Source: JAPLJM01 sp963708515 (lineage in GTDB: Bacteria > Desulfobacterota > Syntrophia > Syntrophales > Fen-1087). Taken from it: a stretch of DNA of 64,000 nucleotides. Shown one piece after another: positions 24,738 to 32,710 of the stretch. The notes under the pieces are model-generated. The model saw only the letters and a list, made by a program, of their open reading frames with translations. It did no database searches and was not told where the DNA came from. A program made the position numbers and the translations under genes. The stretch covers positions 1-64,000 of the forward strand of contig CAVPSX010000006.1 in NCBI GenBank assembly GCA_963708515.1. Reading direction: 5' to 3'. Within the stretch, counting starts at the first letter, position 1. Each line of letters starts with the position of its first letter.

Positions 24738-26054
24738 ATGGCGCATCACACATTGAAATCGGGATATGCCGCGCTGACGGAGCGGTTGAATCGCTTTCCG
24801 CAGGGCGCAACCCCTTCAGAACTTCTCCAGAAAATCCTCGGCATCCTCTTTACGGAGCGGGAAGCGGCCCTCGTTTCTCTGCTGCCGATCAAACCCTTCA
24901 CTGCGGACAAGGCCGCCGCGATCTGGAAAACTTCGCTGACAGAGGCACGGAAGACATTGGAACGTCTGGCCGACAAAGCGCTTCTGCTCGACATGGAAGA
25001 GGAGGGGGGGACGAAGTACGTGCTGCCGCCGCCGATGGCGGGTTTTTTCGAATTCTCCCTGATGCGGCTCCGGGATGACATCAACCAGAAAGTTCTAAGC
25101 GAGCTTTTCTACGAATACATGAACGTGGAAGAGGACTTCATCAAGTCCCTCTTCACCGAAGGCGAGACGCAGCTTGGGCGCGTCTTCGTCCACGAGCCGG
25201 CATTGACCACCGAGAACGCCCTGCATGTTCTCGACTACGAAAGAGCAAGCGAGGTCATCCGCACGGCCTCCCACCGCGGGGTCGGCATCTGCTACTGCCG
25301 CCACAAGATGGCGCACGTCGGCCGGGCCTGCGACGCGCCGACGGATATCTGTATGACCTTCAACAATTCCGCCGCTTCGCTGATCCGGCACGGCTTTGCC
25401 CGTGTTGTCGATTGCGCCGAGGGGCTGGATCTGCTCCGGAAGGCCTATGACAACAACCTTGTCCAGTTCGGTGAAAACGTACGGCAGGGGGTTAATTTCA
25501 TTTGCAACTGCTGCGGCTGTTGTTGCGAGGCGCTGATCGCGGCCCGCCGTTTCGGTATGCTCCACCCCGTGCACACGACGAATTTCCTGCCCGAGATCCA
25601 GGCGGCGCAGTGCAACGGCTGCGGTCGCTGCGTCCGGGTCTGTCCTGTCGAGGCGATCAGCCTCGTTGCGGCGAATGATCCGCACCGGCCGAAACGGGCG
25701 AAGGCCGGCCTGAATGAGGAAACGTGCCTCGGCTGCGGCCTGTGCGTTCGGGCTTGCCGGGAGGGAGCACTGACGCTTTTATCCCGGCCCCAGCGCATTA
25801 TCACGCCGCTCAATTCCACCCACCGCACCGTCGTCATGGCGATCGAGCGGGGGAAACTCCAGAATCTGATCTTCGACAACCAGGCGCTGATGAGCCACCG
25901 CGCGATGGCGGCGATTTTAGGCGTCATCCTGAAGCTGCCGCCCCTCAAACAGGCAATGGCCAGCCGCCAGATGCAGTCTCGGTACCTGGAGGGACTGATG
26001 GCATGGCGTGGGGATGGGGGAAGAAAAAGGAAAATGAATTTTGCCAGTTATTGA
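24738..26054 (+). CDS. 4Fe-4S ferredoxin-type protein with N-terminal winged-helix region
   Basis: The 438 residues begin with a helical segment resembling a winged-helix domain (LLPIKPFTADKAAAIWKTSL, TLERLADKALLLDME). A cysteine-rich centre follows: GICYCRHKMAHVGRACDAPT and NFICNCCGCCCEAL. It ends with two classic 4Fe-4S motifs, CNGCGRCVRVCPVEAISL and CLGCGLCVRACREGALTL. Proteins of this plan are frequent in Desulfobacterota and are thought to carry electrons to unknown partners. The central cysteines may ligate another cluster. It is transcribed with cfa on the plus strand but could have its own promoter. Confidence 0.8.
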   Translation: MAHHTLKSGYAALTERLNRFPQGATPSELLQKILGILFTEREAALVSLLPIKPFTADKAAAIWKTSLTEARKTLERLADKALLLDMEEEGGTKYVLPPPMAGFFEFSLMRLRDDINQKVLSELFYEYMNVEEDFIKSLFTEGETQLGRVFVHEPALTTENALHVLDYERASEVIRTASHRGVGICYCRHKMAHVGRACDAPTDICMTFNNSAASLIRHGFARVVDCAEGLDLLRKAYDNNLVQFGENVRQGVNFICNCCGCCCEALIAARRFGMLHPVHTTNFLPEIQAAQCNGCGRCVRVCPVEAISLVAANDPHRPKRAKAGLNEETCLGCGLCVRACREGALTLLSRPQRIITPLNSTHRTVVMAIERGKLQNLIFDNQALMSHRAMAAILGVILKLPPLKQAMASRQMQSRYLEGLMAWRGDGGRKRKMNFASY

Positions 26055-26267
26055 CGCTACAAGTCGAGGGTTTTCGATTTTCAATTGATGTGATGATGAC
26101 CAACTGTACGGAAGGCTCTGATAGCGTCAAATAATTTAATAATGCGCTTTCTGCTAACCCCTGTTCGGCATATGCGAACACATGGCGGCGACCATTCCGG
26201 GGCGTCTTCAGAAGGGAACGATTTGCCCCCCGCATGTGCTAAGGTGCTTCTGTTCATCGCTCCCCCG

Positions 26268-26549
26268 TTACTTCTTCGGGCTCTGTTTTCCCGCCTCGTA
26301 GCCGTCCTTGTAAGCCTTATCTTTGCTCTTGATGTGCTTGTCGTAGACATACCCTCCGGCTCCACCGACGGCCCCGCCGATTACCGCTCCCGCCCCTGCA
26401 CTGCCGTAAAATGACCCTATCACGGCGCCTGTGGCGGCTCCGGCCGCAGCACCTGTGCCTGTGCGCTGCTGTGTGTCCGACAGACCCGCGCATCCGGCCA
26501 CAAGGAATATCGCTACCATCAGAAGAACGGTGATTTTCATGGTTTTCAT
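26268..26549 (-). CDS. Glycine-zipper lipoprotein
   Basis: The 93-residue product has a lipoprotein signal with lipobox LVAGC (cleavage before Cys20). A glycine/alanine-rich zipper follows (GAAAGAATGAVIGSFYGSAG and AVIGGAVGGAGGYVYD), then a charged tail ending KQSPKK. This is the YMGG/SlyB-like group, which inserts glycine-zipper hairpins in the outer membrane and may act in envelope stability. Ribosome site AGGAG precedes the start. It follows the Rap1a-like gene by 25 bases on the same strand, so the two are probably cotranscribed. Confidence 0.8.
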   Translation of the reverse strand: MKTMKITVLLMVAIFLVAGCAGLSDTQQRTGTGAAAGAATGAVIGSFYGSAGAGAVIGGAVGGAGGYVYDKHIKSKDKAYKDGYEAGKQSPKK

Positions 26550-26574
26550 CTATGGTGCTCCTTTCACTTCTTGA

Positions 26575-26946
26575 TTATCTGCACGGGAATGCCCCGGCCA
26601 TGAACCGGAAAAACGTGTCCACCGCCGCATCCTTCATGAACGACTGGTTGGCCTTGCTCCAGGCCATGAAATCGGCGATCACCTTTTTGCGCTCCGGGTA
26701 GGGTTCTTTGATGCAGACGATCTTCAAGTCGGGATCCGCCTCGGCAACACCGAGATAATAGGCGAAAGCACCCACGGCGAAACCATGACAGAAATTCTGC
26801 GCAGCCACGTAGTCCTCGGCCGACAGATCCCGGCTGCATAGCGACACGAGATCCCCCGCATTTCTCACCTTGTACTCTTCCATCACGCCTGCAAGAGCGG
26901 GCACTGAGAAGAGAAGGACGACTAAAACAGCAGCGATGGTCTTCAT
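26575..26946 (-). CDS. Exported Rap1a/Tai-fold protein
   Basis: The 123 residues begin with a signal peptide (MKTIAAVLVVLLFSVPALAG). The mature part has the Rap1a/Tai spacing: LVSLCSRDLSA, then AQNFCHGFAVGAFAYYLGV, DLKIVCIKEPYP and a final AGAFPC, giving four cysteines for two disulfides. In Serratia the family neutralises a type VI amidase effector, but most homologues stand without such an effector and serve unknown periplasmic roles. No T6SS gene is nearby. GGGAGG precedes the start; a TTGACA box lies upstream at 27022-27027. Confidence 0.75.
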   Translation of the reverse strand: MKTIAAVLVVLLFSVPALAGVMEEYKVRNAGDLVSLCSRDLSAEDYVAAQNFCHGFAVGAFAYYLGVAEADPDLKIVCIKEPYPERKKVIADFMAWSKANQSFMKDAAVDTFFRFMAGAFPCR

Positions 26947-26998
26947 CGTTCACCTCCCGGTAGGTTAATTGATCAGAACTTACTTTTATGTGGGCTGA

Positions 26999-27027
26999 AT
27001 ATGAAGGAAGGGGGGCTTACATGTCAA
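26999..27027 (-). promoter_or_regulatory. Predicted promoter for the Rap1a-like and glycine-zipper genes
   Basis: On the minus strand TTGACA (27027-27022) is followed after 17 bases by TCATAT (27004-26999), 53 bases before the gene start. The -10 match is imperfect. The -35 box sits between the gene and the attC site. Confidence 0.45.
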
Positions 27028-27037
27028 GAGAATATTG

Positions 27038-27097
27038 GCCCAACGCCAAGGGTCAGCGGCGGCGCGTAGCGCCGTCCACTGCAACCAGTTGTTGGGC
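27038..27097 (-). other. Integron attC site
   Basis: On the minus strand this 60-base stretch begins GCCCAACAACTGGTTGCAGT and ends GACCCTTGGCGTTGGGC. It fits the attC layout: R'' RYYYAAC (GCCCAAC) and R' GTTRRRY (GTTGGGC) as outer complementary boxes. Inner arms (CAGTGGACGGCGC with GCGCCGCCGCTG) pair with one extra unpaired base, as required for single-strand recognition by IntI. Orientation places it just after the ankyrin gene, as expected for that gene's cassette. No integrase gene and no second attC were found in the window. Confidence 0.75.
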
Positions 27098-27197
27098 AAT
27101 CATCCGCGCTCCCCCTGTACTCTGCCATATTCCGTTTCCATCGCCCCTTACGAAGCTCGTTGCTTGCCTATGGTTGCCCCAAGAGACCTCCACTCAA

Positions 27198-27893
27198 TTA
27201 TCGCGTTCCTTCGAGGATTGATACCATCGCCTTGTATCCCCTTGAGCGCGCAAGGGAAAGAGGCGTTTGTCCTCGTCTATCAGGAAGATTTACATTTGCC
27301 CCTGCTTCGACCAGGGCCCTGAGCGTTTCAGTATGTCGTGGTCCTCCATCTCCAAGGATAATGGACTCAATGACTGCTGTCCAACCCAGATTATTTATAT
27401 GATCAAGGGGTGCCCCTGCATGAATGAGAATTTTTACAACCTCAGCGTGACCTAAGTGCGCAGCCGCAATAAGAGCGGTACCATCATAACGGCTGGTAAT
27501 ATTTTTCGCACTCGCACCCAGCGCGAGGGCGGCTTTCAGGGTCGGGATGTCATTCGTTACCGCTGCAATGGTGACGATATCGTAACGGTCATTTTCCAGT
27601 GCATTTGGATTTGCTCCGGCACGCACCAGTGCCCGCATCGCCTCATGGTGCCCTCTATAGGCAGCAACATGAAGTGGCGTGCGTCCGTAAGCATCCCTGA
27701 CATCCACCCCTTCGCCTTTTGCGACCAGTGCCTTTATCAGTTTGGCGTCTCCACGGGCACTGGCAGCGAATATGGCCGTATAGTTTGAGACGTCGTCAGC
27801 GGAGGGCGGCACCTGGGCGCGAATTTCAAGCGGCCAAGCTGCAATGATGCAAAAAGAGATTATGCCGCACACAGTTCTGAGCAATATTTTCAT
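27198..27893 (-). CDS. Exported ankyrin-repeat protein, likely integron cassette gene
   Basis: I chose ATG 27893 because GGAGGTGA lies upstream and it opens a signal peptide (MKILLRTVCGIISFCIIAAW... ending near EIRAQ). The mature protein has about six ankyrin repeats, for example GRTPLHVAAYRGHHEAMRAL and GTALIAAAHLGHAEVVKILI, ending with GQTPLSLARSRGYKAMVSIL. Ankyrin repeats bind other proteins; a periplasmic location is implied. An attC site follows the gene by about 100 bases, so the gene and site form a probable cassette. Partner unknown. Confidence 0.82.
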   Translation of the reverse strand: MKILLRTVCGIISFCIIAAWPLEIRAQVPPSADDVSNYTAIFAASARGDAKLIKALVAKGEGVDVRDAYGRTPLHVAAYRGHHEAMRALVRAGANPNALENDRYDIVTIAAVTNDIPTLKAALALGASAKNITSRYDGTALIAAAHLGHAEVVKILIHAGAPLDHINNLGWTAVIESIILGDGGPRHTETLRALVEAGANVNLPDRRGQTPLSLARSRGYKAMVSILEGTR

Positions 27894-28133
27894 ATGGGTC
27901 TCACCTCCGTAACCATCTGCAAAGCAATACCGTTTAAAATCAAGCATCTTCATCAAGGGCGACGTTTTGTGGATAACAGTAAGTTTTCAGCATCAGCCTT
28001 GTTGCCTAGTGTTTTCGCTATTGCCATTGAGGAAAGAAGAAGATTAACGTTAAGAACATTCAACTACGCCCGCCAACATGACGGCAATATGTAAACGAAA
28101 AACTGCCCCCCCTTTTTCCTTATTGAGATATTG

Positions 28134-28736
28134 TCAGCTCCGGTGTGCTATCACTGCCGGGGTCGATTTATCAGGAATTTTCCCAGTAATTTTATCATAA
28201 AAAAAACGGATCTTCTGCATATCGAATTCAATGTCTCCTGTCGGTATTAGCGTGGGACCAATACCTCCCCCTTTTCGTGCATAATCGATAAAACCCATGA
28301 CGATCGGAACATCGGCGCCCTTAGCAATATGATAAAATCCTGTTTTCCAGTAACTGGCCTTTTCCCTTGTTCCCTCGGGAGCAACGGCTAACACCATTTC
28401 CTTATTTTCTTTGAAGGTCTGTATGGATTGTGCGACGACATTGGAGGATTTCGAGCGGTCTATGGGGATGCCGCCCAGCCATTTGATAAAGCCTGCAAAG
28501 GGCCATCGGAAAAGGGATCGCTTCACCAGCCAGTTTAACTTCAGTAGAAAGGACAACGCAATCATCATTCCAACAAACATATCCCAGTTTGAGGTATGCG
28601 GTGCAACAATCATGACGTATTTAGGAATACCGGGCAGCCGGCCTTCTCTACGCCATCCGCAGATTCTTAAAGTCCAGATTGAAAGTTTCCGCAGAATTCT
28701 TGTCAAGATTGGAGTGTTAAAAATAGTGTAATACAT
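28134..28736 (-). CDS. PlsC-like lysophospholipid acyltransferase family protein
   Basis: The start is placed at MYYTIFNTPILTRILRKLS (ATG 28736), although an in-frame codon at 28787 would add 17 residues. The 200-residue protein shows the acyltransferase blocks APHTSNWDMFVGM (a variant of HxxxxD), LGGIPIDRSKSSN and LAVAPEGTREK (the EGTR-like glycerol-3-phosphate site), and an N-terminal hydrophobic helix. It probably transfers an acyl group to a lysolipid; TSNWD is typical of the group close to glycerol acyltransferases rather than to E. coli PlsC. A+T-rich composition contrasts with the 62% GC look of core genes. Confidence 0.78.
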   Translation of the reverse strand: MYYTIFNTPILTRILRKLSIWTLRICGWRREGRLPGIPKYVMIVAPHTSNWDMFVGMMIALSFLLKLNWLVKRSLFRWPFAGFIKWLGGIPIDRSKSSNVVAQSIQTFKENKEMVLAVAPEGTREKASYWKTGFYHIAKGADVPIVMGFIDYARKGGGIGPTLIPTGDIEFDMQKIRFFYDKITGKIPDKSTPAVIAHRS

Positions 28737-28976
28737 GAGTCGTATTTGATTTATTTCTATTCTTGCCAACCTTGCGCTTCCTACCATATTTTGAATCAGA
28801 GTTCAGCAATTATTGATTATTCCGGATTGAAGTGCAGCATGGGAAAGCTTTATCGAAAAACAATTTTTCAGGAAGTTGTCAGCACAGAACACAAAACCCC
28901 GCATTCTTTTGAGAGACGGGATTTCAGTGGTCGATCCATACTACCCTCACGCCAGGTTAAAGGGTTTTTGATCCTT

Positions 28977-29004
28977 AATAGGCGGGTTGTTACACCTGCC
29001 TATT
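28977..29004 (-). terminator. Hairpin after the SWIB-domain gene
   Basis: AATAGGCGGG and its partner ending GCCTATT form a stem of at least seven pairs around a short loop, 28 bases beyond the SWIB stop on the minus strand. No clean T tract follows, so function as a terminator is tentative. Confidence 0.4.
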
Positions 29005-29031
29005 TTGAAATATCAAGTATAGATTTTTAGT

Positions 29032-29364
29032 TTAGTCTATTTCGATATTGGCACTTACAACAGATGCCATTTGCATCATGTCGATAGTCTGACCTTCTTT
29101 TAACATTGTAAAATCAGTTAATTTGCCAGTCTTGCTGGTAGTTTTTGTGTTGTTAAATATTTTAATTAACTTAGCATCAGCCACAATATTCTTGCCAGCA
29201 TTTTCTGGCTTGCCATTGATTGTCTTGGTTTGTAGTTTATTTGCCTTGATGTAATCCCACAACTTTTTCGTTATCTCAGTACGAGGAAGTGAGTTAGCAC
29301 CCAGGAATGCCGCCAAGTCCGCATTCAATTTTACCGGTTTATTCAACCCCTTTTCTTCTGCCAT
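29032..29364 (-). CDS. SWIB/MDM2 domain protein
   Basis: The 110-residue protein is almost entirely a SWIB domain: LNADLAAFLGANSLPRTEIT, KKLWDYIKANKLQTK and a C-terminal half with DAKLIKIFNNTKTTSK. In eukaryotes this fold belongs to chromatin remodelling complexes and MDM2; stand-alone bacterial versions are known, notably in Chlamydiae and scattered Proteobacteria, with unclear roles, possibly in DNA topology. GGAGG precedes the start, and a good promoter lies 44 bases upstream. The gene is A+T-rich and stands alone. Confidence 0.85.
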   Translation of the reverse strand: MAEEKGLNKPVKLNADLAAFLGANSLPRTEITKKLWDYIKANKLQTKTINGKPENAGKNIVADAKLIKIFNNTKTTSKTGKLTDFTMLKEGQTIDMMQMASVVSANIEID

Positions 29365-29407
29365 GTTTATGCCTCCGTTCTTTAGTTTGATCAGATATTG
29401 CGGCGGA

Positions 29408-29437
29408 TGTATACGAACATTCGGGTTTGTATGTCAA
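29408..29437 (-). promoter_or_regulatory. Predicted promoter of the SWIB gene
   Basis: On the minus strand TTGACA (29437-29432) and TATACA (29413-29408) are separated by 18 bases, about 44 bases before the start codon. The sequence leading into the -35 (AATATTCCC) closely resembles the one before the Rap1a-gene promoter (AATATTCTC). Confidence 0.55.
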
Positions 29438-29634
29438 GGGAATATTGACCGCAAAATATGTGGCCCGTATTTAACGACATAGCCACATTATCTCATCTCT
29501 CGCCTTATAGATAAATGCTTCATGATTTGCCGCTGACTGACTGAGGCAATATCAGTTACGGACTTTCCTGCAATGTTCTCGTGAACCAAAATTTCCTGTG
29601 TCCCTGAGTCGTGACCGTCGCGCGCCTGTCGCTT

Positions 29635-30291
29635 TCAGGATTGCATGATCGAGCGCAGTAGTTCGCGTGCCCCGAGCCAGAAGATCTGGATGCCGATGCA
29701 GAACAGCAGAAATCCCGATACCCGTACGATGATGCTGGTTCCGGTGACACCGAGAAGCCGCGTCAGGCGGTCGGCGTAGCGATAGCAGAAAAAGGTGGTG
29801 ACCGAGATCAGCGTGACTGCCAGCACCGAGATGGCCGCGGCGGTGAGGCGCTCCTGCAGGCGGCTAGGCGCGTCGGCAGCCAGGGTGATGGCCACCGAGA
29901 TCGAGCCGGGGCCGATGGTGAGCGGCATGGTGAGTGGATAAAAGGCCAGGTGCGCGGCCGCACGGCCCTCGGCTAGGTGCGGCAGCATGCTCTGCATCGG
30001 ATCCTCCGAGGTGGTGAGCACCTGCCAGGCGGTGATCGCGACAATAATGCCGCCCGCGACGCGCAGAACCGGTAGCGTAATTCCGAAGAAGCGCAGCAGA
30101 TAGAGCCCGCCGAACAGCGCCACGATCAGAGTTACCCAGGCATAAAGGCCGACCTGACCGGCCAGGCGCTTGCGATCCGCCAGTGGCAGCGCGCGGGTGA
30201 TGGTGAAAAACACGAAGGCGCTGCCCAGGGGATTGATGATACTGAACAGTGCCGTGTATTGCACTGACAGCAGGCTTAATATGTCACTCAC
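29635..30291 (-). CDS. MarC family membrane protein
   Basis: The 218-residue product with six helices begins at a GTG with AAGGAG ten bases upstream. It has SIINPLGSAFVFFTITRALP and FYPLTMPLTIGPGSISVAIT, both family signatures of the MarC/YchE/YhgN group, whose transport role is not settled (amino-acid export has been proposed for YchE-like members). Its base composition is much higher in GC than the small genes on either side. It is preceded at 184 bases by a TTGACA promoter-like sequence. Confidence 0.85.
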   Translation of the reverse strand: MSDILSLLSVQYTALFSIINPLGSAFVFFTITRALPLADRKRLAGQVGLYAWVTLIVALFGGLYLLRFFGITLPVLRVAGGIIVAITAWQVLTTSEDPMQSMLPHLAEGRAAAHLAFYPLTMPLTIGPGSISVAITLAADAPSRLQERLTAAAISVLAVTLISVTTFFCYRYADRLTRLLGVTGTSIIVRVSGFLLFCIGIQIFWLGARELLRSIMQS

Positions 30292-30474
30292 GGCGCAGGG
30301 GGCTCCTTGTCATGTTATCTCGAAGAATCCATCTGATTGTAAGATGGTCGCTATTGTCTCTCTATTGTCGTAGACGTCTTCAGCCAGGTACCCGACATGT
30401 TCTTAACGACCGATCGTATCTATCACATCTGGCTTCAAGATTGAATTGATAAGAACTGCCTTTCAAACGATTAA

Positions 30475-30503
30475 ACGATATGGAGGGGTGTCTTGTATGT
30501 CAA
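30475..30503 (-). promoter_or_regulatory. Possible promoter for the MarC gene
   Basis: On the minus strand TTGACA (30503-30498) and TATCGT (30480-30475) are spaced by 17 bases, 184 bases before the MarC start. It shares the TTGACATAC core with the SWIB promoter. Confidence 0.4.
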
Positions 30504-30896
30504 GGAGATTTTATCACAACATGTTGTAGCGGGCTGGGGGTTGATCCCGCTCATGGGGAGCAGATTGCGTACTTCAGCAAATGCAGATTACTGTTTAAAT
30601 GATGCATCCTTGCAAAGAAAAGCTGGATGCTCGACTTAAGGAAGTTCTAAATACCGCATCCCATAGAAAAAATCACACGCAAAAATCTGCACGTTTCAAT
30701 CGGTTATCATTGATCCTGACAGACCACCCAACCGCTCGCTTTCAGCATTTGAAATCGCGCTACCTGGAAACCCTGATCGCACGTATCCAGAACAGTGGGC
30801 AATAGATATGGCAGAACCTTTTTAAGCGAGTTTCCGGGTGGTTTGAAAGCAGTGCCGGTACGGCAGATGATTGATCCGGAGAATGAAAAACAAAAA

Positions 30897-30930
30897 GGGG
30901 CGCTCCGGACGACATGCGCCGGAGCGCCCC
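30897..30930 (-). terminator. Intrinsic terminator of the octaheme cytochrome gene
   Basis: Twelve-base arms GGGGCGCTCCGG (30897-30908) and CCGGAGCGCCCC (30919-30930) are perfectly complementary around a 10-base loop. On the minus strand the hairpin is followed by TTTTTGTTTTT, a classic terminator, about 30 bases beyond the cytochrome stop. Confidence 0.85.
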
Positions 30931-30957
30931 TGGGGGTCGAACGATTGCGGAAATGCT

Positions 30958-32280
30958 TCAGGGTTTCTTTTTGAACAGCTTCTCGTAGGCCTTTACGCCC
31001 GCCGTGTAGCCCTCTTCGTTTTTTGCCCAGTCCTTGTGGCAGGCGTTGCAGGAGTTGGACGCCACGGTCTTGGGATCTTTCCTGAAGTCCGACAGACTCG
31101 TTGCCGGCTTGATGATCTTGAAGTCGTGGGAGTGGACATCCCCCGCCTCGGCGGAGGCGGCCGTTTTCACCATGTGACAGGAGGAGCAGCGGCTGGTTCC
31201 GGTTGTTTCAGGGGCGTAGGCATGCTTCGTATGTTTTCGGACAGCTTCGGGGCTCGAGAAACGCTTTCCGTGACAGGATAGGCACAGGTCATTGTTGTTG
31301 TCGGGCTTGACGAGTTGGTAGCGGTTCGGTCCCCCGTGCGCGTCATGACAGGCGATGCAGGTCACCTTCGCGGCAGCGTGTTTGCTGCGCAGGAGGTCAT
31401 GCCACTGCTGATGGTGGTTCTTGGCGTGGGCCTGCATCCCGCCCCATTCGCCGGGCCGAAACTGGTAATAGGCGTCCAGAGGTTCGCCCACAACATAGGG
31501 CTTGTTGTCCTGGTCGTTCCAGGGATAGCCGAAGCTTCCGGCCGGTTTGCTGACCCCGCGGGAGTGGCACTGGCCGCATGATTCGATATTTCTCTCATAG
31601 GAGAGTTTTTTCGGGTTGATAATGGTTTCGGGTTTCGGGTTGGTCATGTGGTCGGAACCGGGGCCGTGGCATTTCTCGCAGCCCGTGTTGAGTTCAGAGT
31701 ATTTCACCTCGACGCCCCTTTCGCCCTTGGCGATGACCATGCCGGTGTTGTGACAGCCCGCGCAATCCAGTTCGAAGGAGTTTCTCGTTGAGGGCGTTTT
31801 AAGGACGCCTTTTTCAGTGTACCACCACTGGGGGTTGTAGGCGACCCAGCGGGAGGTGGCCTGGTTCCACTGGATGGGGAGGATGTAGTGCATGTTCCCA
31901 ATCATCACCTGGTAGCGCTGTTTCCATCCCCATCCCCCGTATGTCCGGACGACTCTGTAGGTCGCCTCTTTTGCAGGGGTCTCGGTATCCACCAGAGTTG
32001 CATAATACTCTCCATTTCGCTTGGATAGCTTGACCGTGTATTCCGGAATATTGCCGCCCTTGAGCTTCAGAACCCCCTTCCAGTCCACGACCACCGGGTC
32101 GTTGGTTGGTGACAGATCCTGTTGCGATTTATTGTGCAGGGTGATTTTCCATTTGTCGTAGGCCTCCTTGTGACACATGGCGCACTTGCTGGAGCCGACA
32201 TAGTCTGCCGCCAGGACGAGGGAAGGCGCTATGGCCAGAATCAAGACAAGCAGGGAGATTTTCCATCTTGATCGTTCCAT
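30958..32280 (-). CDS. Periplasmic octaheme c-type cytochrome
   Basis: The 440-residue product has a signal peptide (LILAIAPSLVLAADY) and eight CxxCH heme sites: CAMCH, CAGCH, CEKCH, CGQCH, CIACH, CLSCH, CSSCH and CNACH. The first comes soon after cleavage and is followed by about 130 residues without hemes; the remaining seven fill the C-terminal two thirds. Histidine-rich linkers (HAKNHHQQWHDLL, HTKHAY) offer distal ligands. The plan resembles cytochrome c554/multiheme nitrite or extracellular-respiration cytochromes, but no lysine-ligated CxxCK active site is present. A role in electron transfer across the periplasm is inferred. It has a good ribosome site and a strong terminator. Confidence 0.88.
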   Translation of the reverse strand: MERSRWKISLLVLILAIAPSLVLAADYVGSSKCAMCHKEAYDKWKITLHNKSQQDLSPTNDPVVVDWKGVLKLKGGNIPEYTVKLSKRNGEYYATLVDTETPAKEATYRVVRTYGGWGWKQRYQVMIGNMHYILPIQWNQATSRWVAYNPQWWYTEKGVLKTPSTRNSFELDCAGCHNTGMVIAKGERGVEVKYSELNTGCEKCHGPGSDHMTNPKPETIINPKKLSYERNIESCGQCHSRGVSKPAGSFGYPWNDQDNKPYVVGEPLDAYYQFRPGEWGGMQAHAKNHHQQWHDLLRSKHAAAKVTCIACHDAHGGPNRYQLVKPDNNNDLCLSCHGKRFSSPEAVRKHTKHAYAPETTGTSRCSSCHMVKTAASAEAGDVHSHDFKIIKPATSLSDFRKDPKTVASNSCNACHKDWAKNEEGYTAGVKAYEKLFKKKP

Positions 32281-32710
32281 GTTGGATTCTTTCCTCCTTT
32301 CATGGTGCGACGGGTTAACTTGATTTAAAGAGGACTGGTTCGTTAGAACGCGATGACTTTTAATGAGAGTGGCTCGTAGCGTAATCCTAAAATAAAGATG
32401 AAGTCAAGAAAAAAAGAAAGCAGCCGATCATCGGCAGATGGAGGATGATTGAGAACTGTGCATAACCGGTTAAAAATGGTTTGCAAGCGGCGAATCAAAG
32501 ATTTTTCGACTTTCCAGAATTTAGACTAATTTACTAATTTCATACAAATCTAAGCCTTATCATATTTATAGCGAAAAAGATTTTGAGCTGCGGCGAAGCC
32601 ATTTTTCAAAGGTCTCTGATTGTATGAATATATTCAAGGTCTTCCGCCATAAGGCAGCATATTCACTCGCAGTATAGGGCTCATTCGGAGGGGTCAACAG
32701 AGCGACTTTT
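32281..32710. other. Intergenic region before dapL containing an inverted-repeat element
   Basis: This region is the head of the cytochrome gene (GGAGGAAAG upstream of its ATG) and the tail of dapL. Its middle is filled by the repeat element at 32466-32612. The rest is A+T-rich; no gene or clear promoter boxes were identified. Confidence 0.5.
32466..32612. repeat. Dispersed repeat: inverted pair of arms around an A+T-rich centre
   Basis: The left arm runs CCGGTTAAAAATGGTTTGCA then AGCGGCGAATCAAAGATTTTTCG, and the right arm, read in reverse, runs CCTTTGAAAAATGGCTTCGC then CGCAGCTCAAAATCTTTTTCG. The arms are about 45 bases and the centre about 60 bases of A+T-rich DNA. A collapsed version without the centre occurs at 41385-41454. 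The form suggests a non-autonomous (MITE-like) element or a repeat hairpin. Confidence 0.65.

Larger units (their letters stand above)
30292..30957. other. Intergenic region with doubtful small ORF
   Basis: This 666-base stretch holds the MarC promoter candidate (30475-30503), a perfect 12-base palindrome ACAACATGTTGT near 30516, and the terminator of the cytochrome gene. A 68-codon plus-strand frame at 30599-30805 (MMHPCKEKLDARLKEVLNTA) lacks a ribosome site and homology I recognise; I do not call it a gene. Confidence 0.45.

Noticed and set aside
26575..26946. Type VI secretion immunity function for the Rap1a-fold protein
   Set aside because: No effector amidase or secretion gene is nearby; the fold alone does not prove this role.
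27038..27097. Intrinsic terminator instead of attC
   Set aside because: The hairpin lacks a T tract, and the outer boxes, inner arms and unpaired base fit attC much better.
30599..30805. A 68-codon plus-strand ORF
   Set aside because: It has no ribosome site, no recognised homology and a poor start context.
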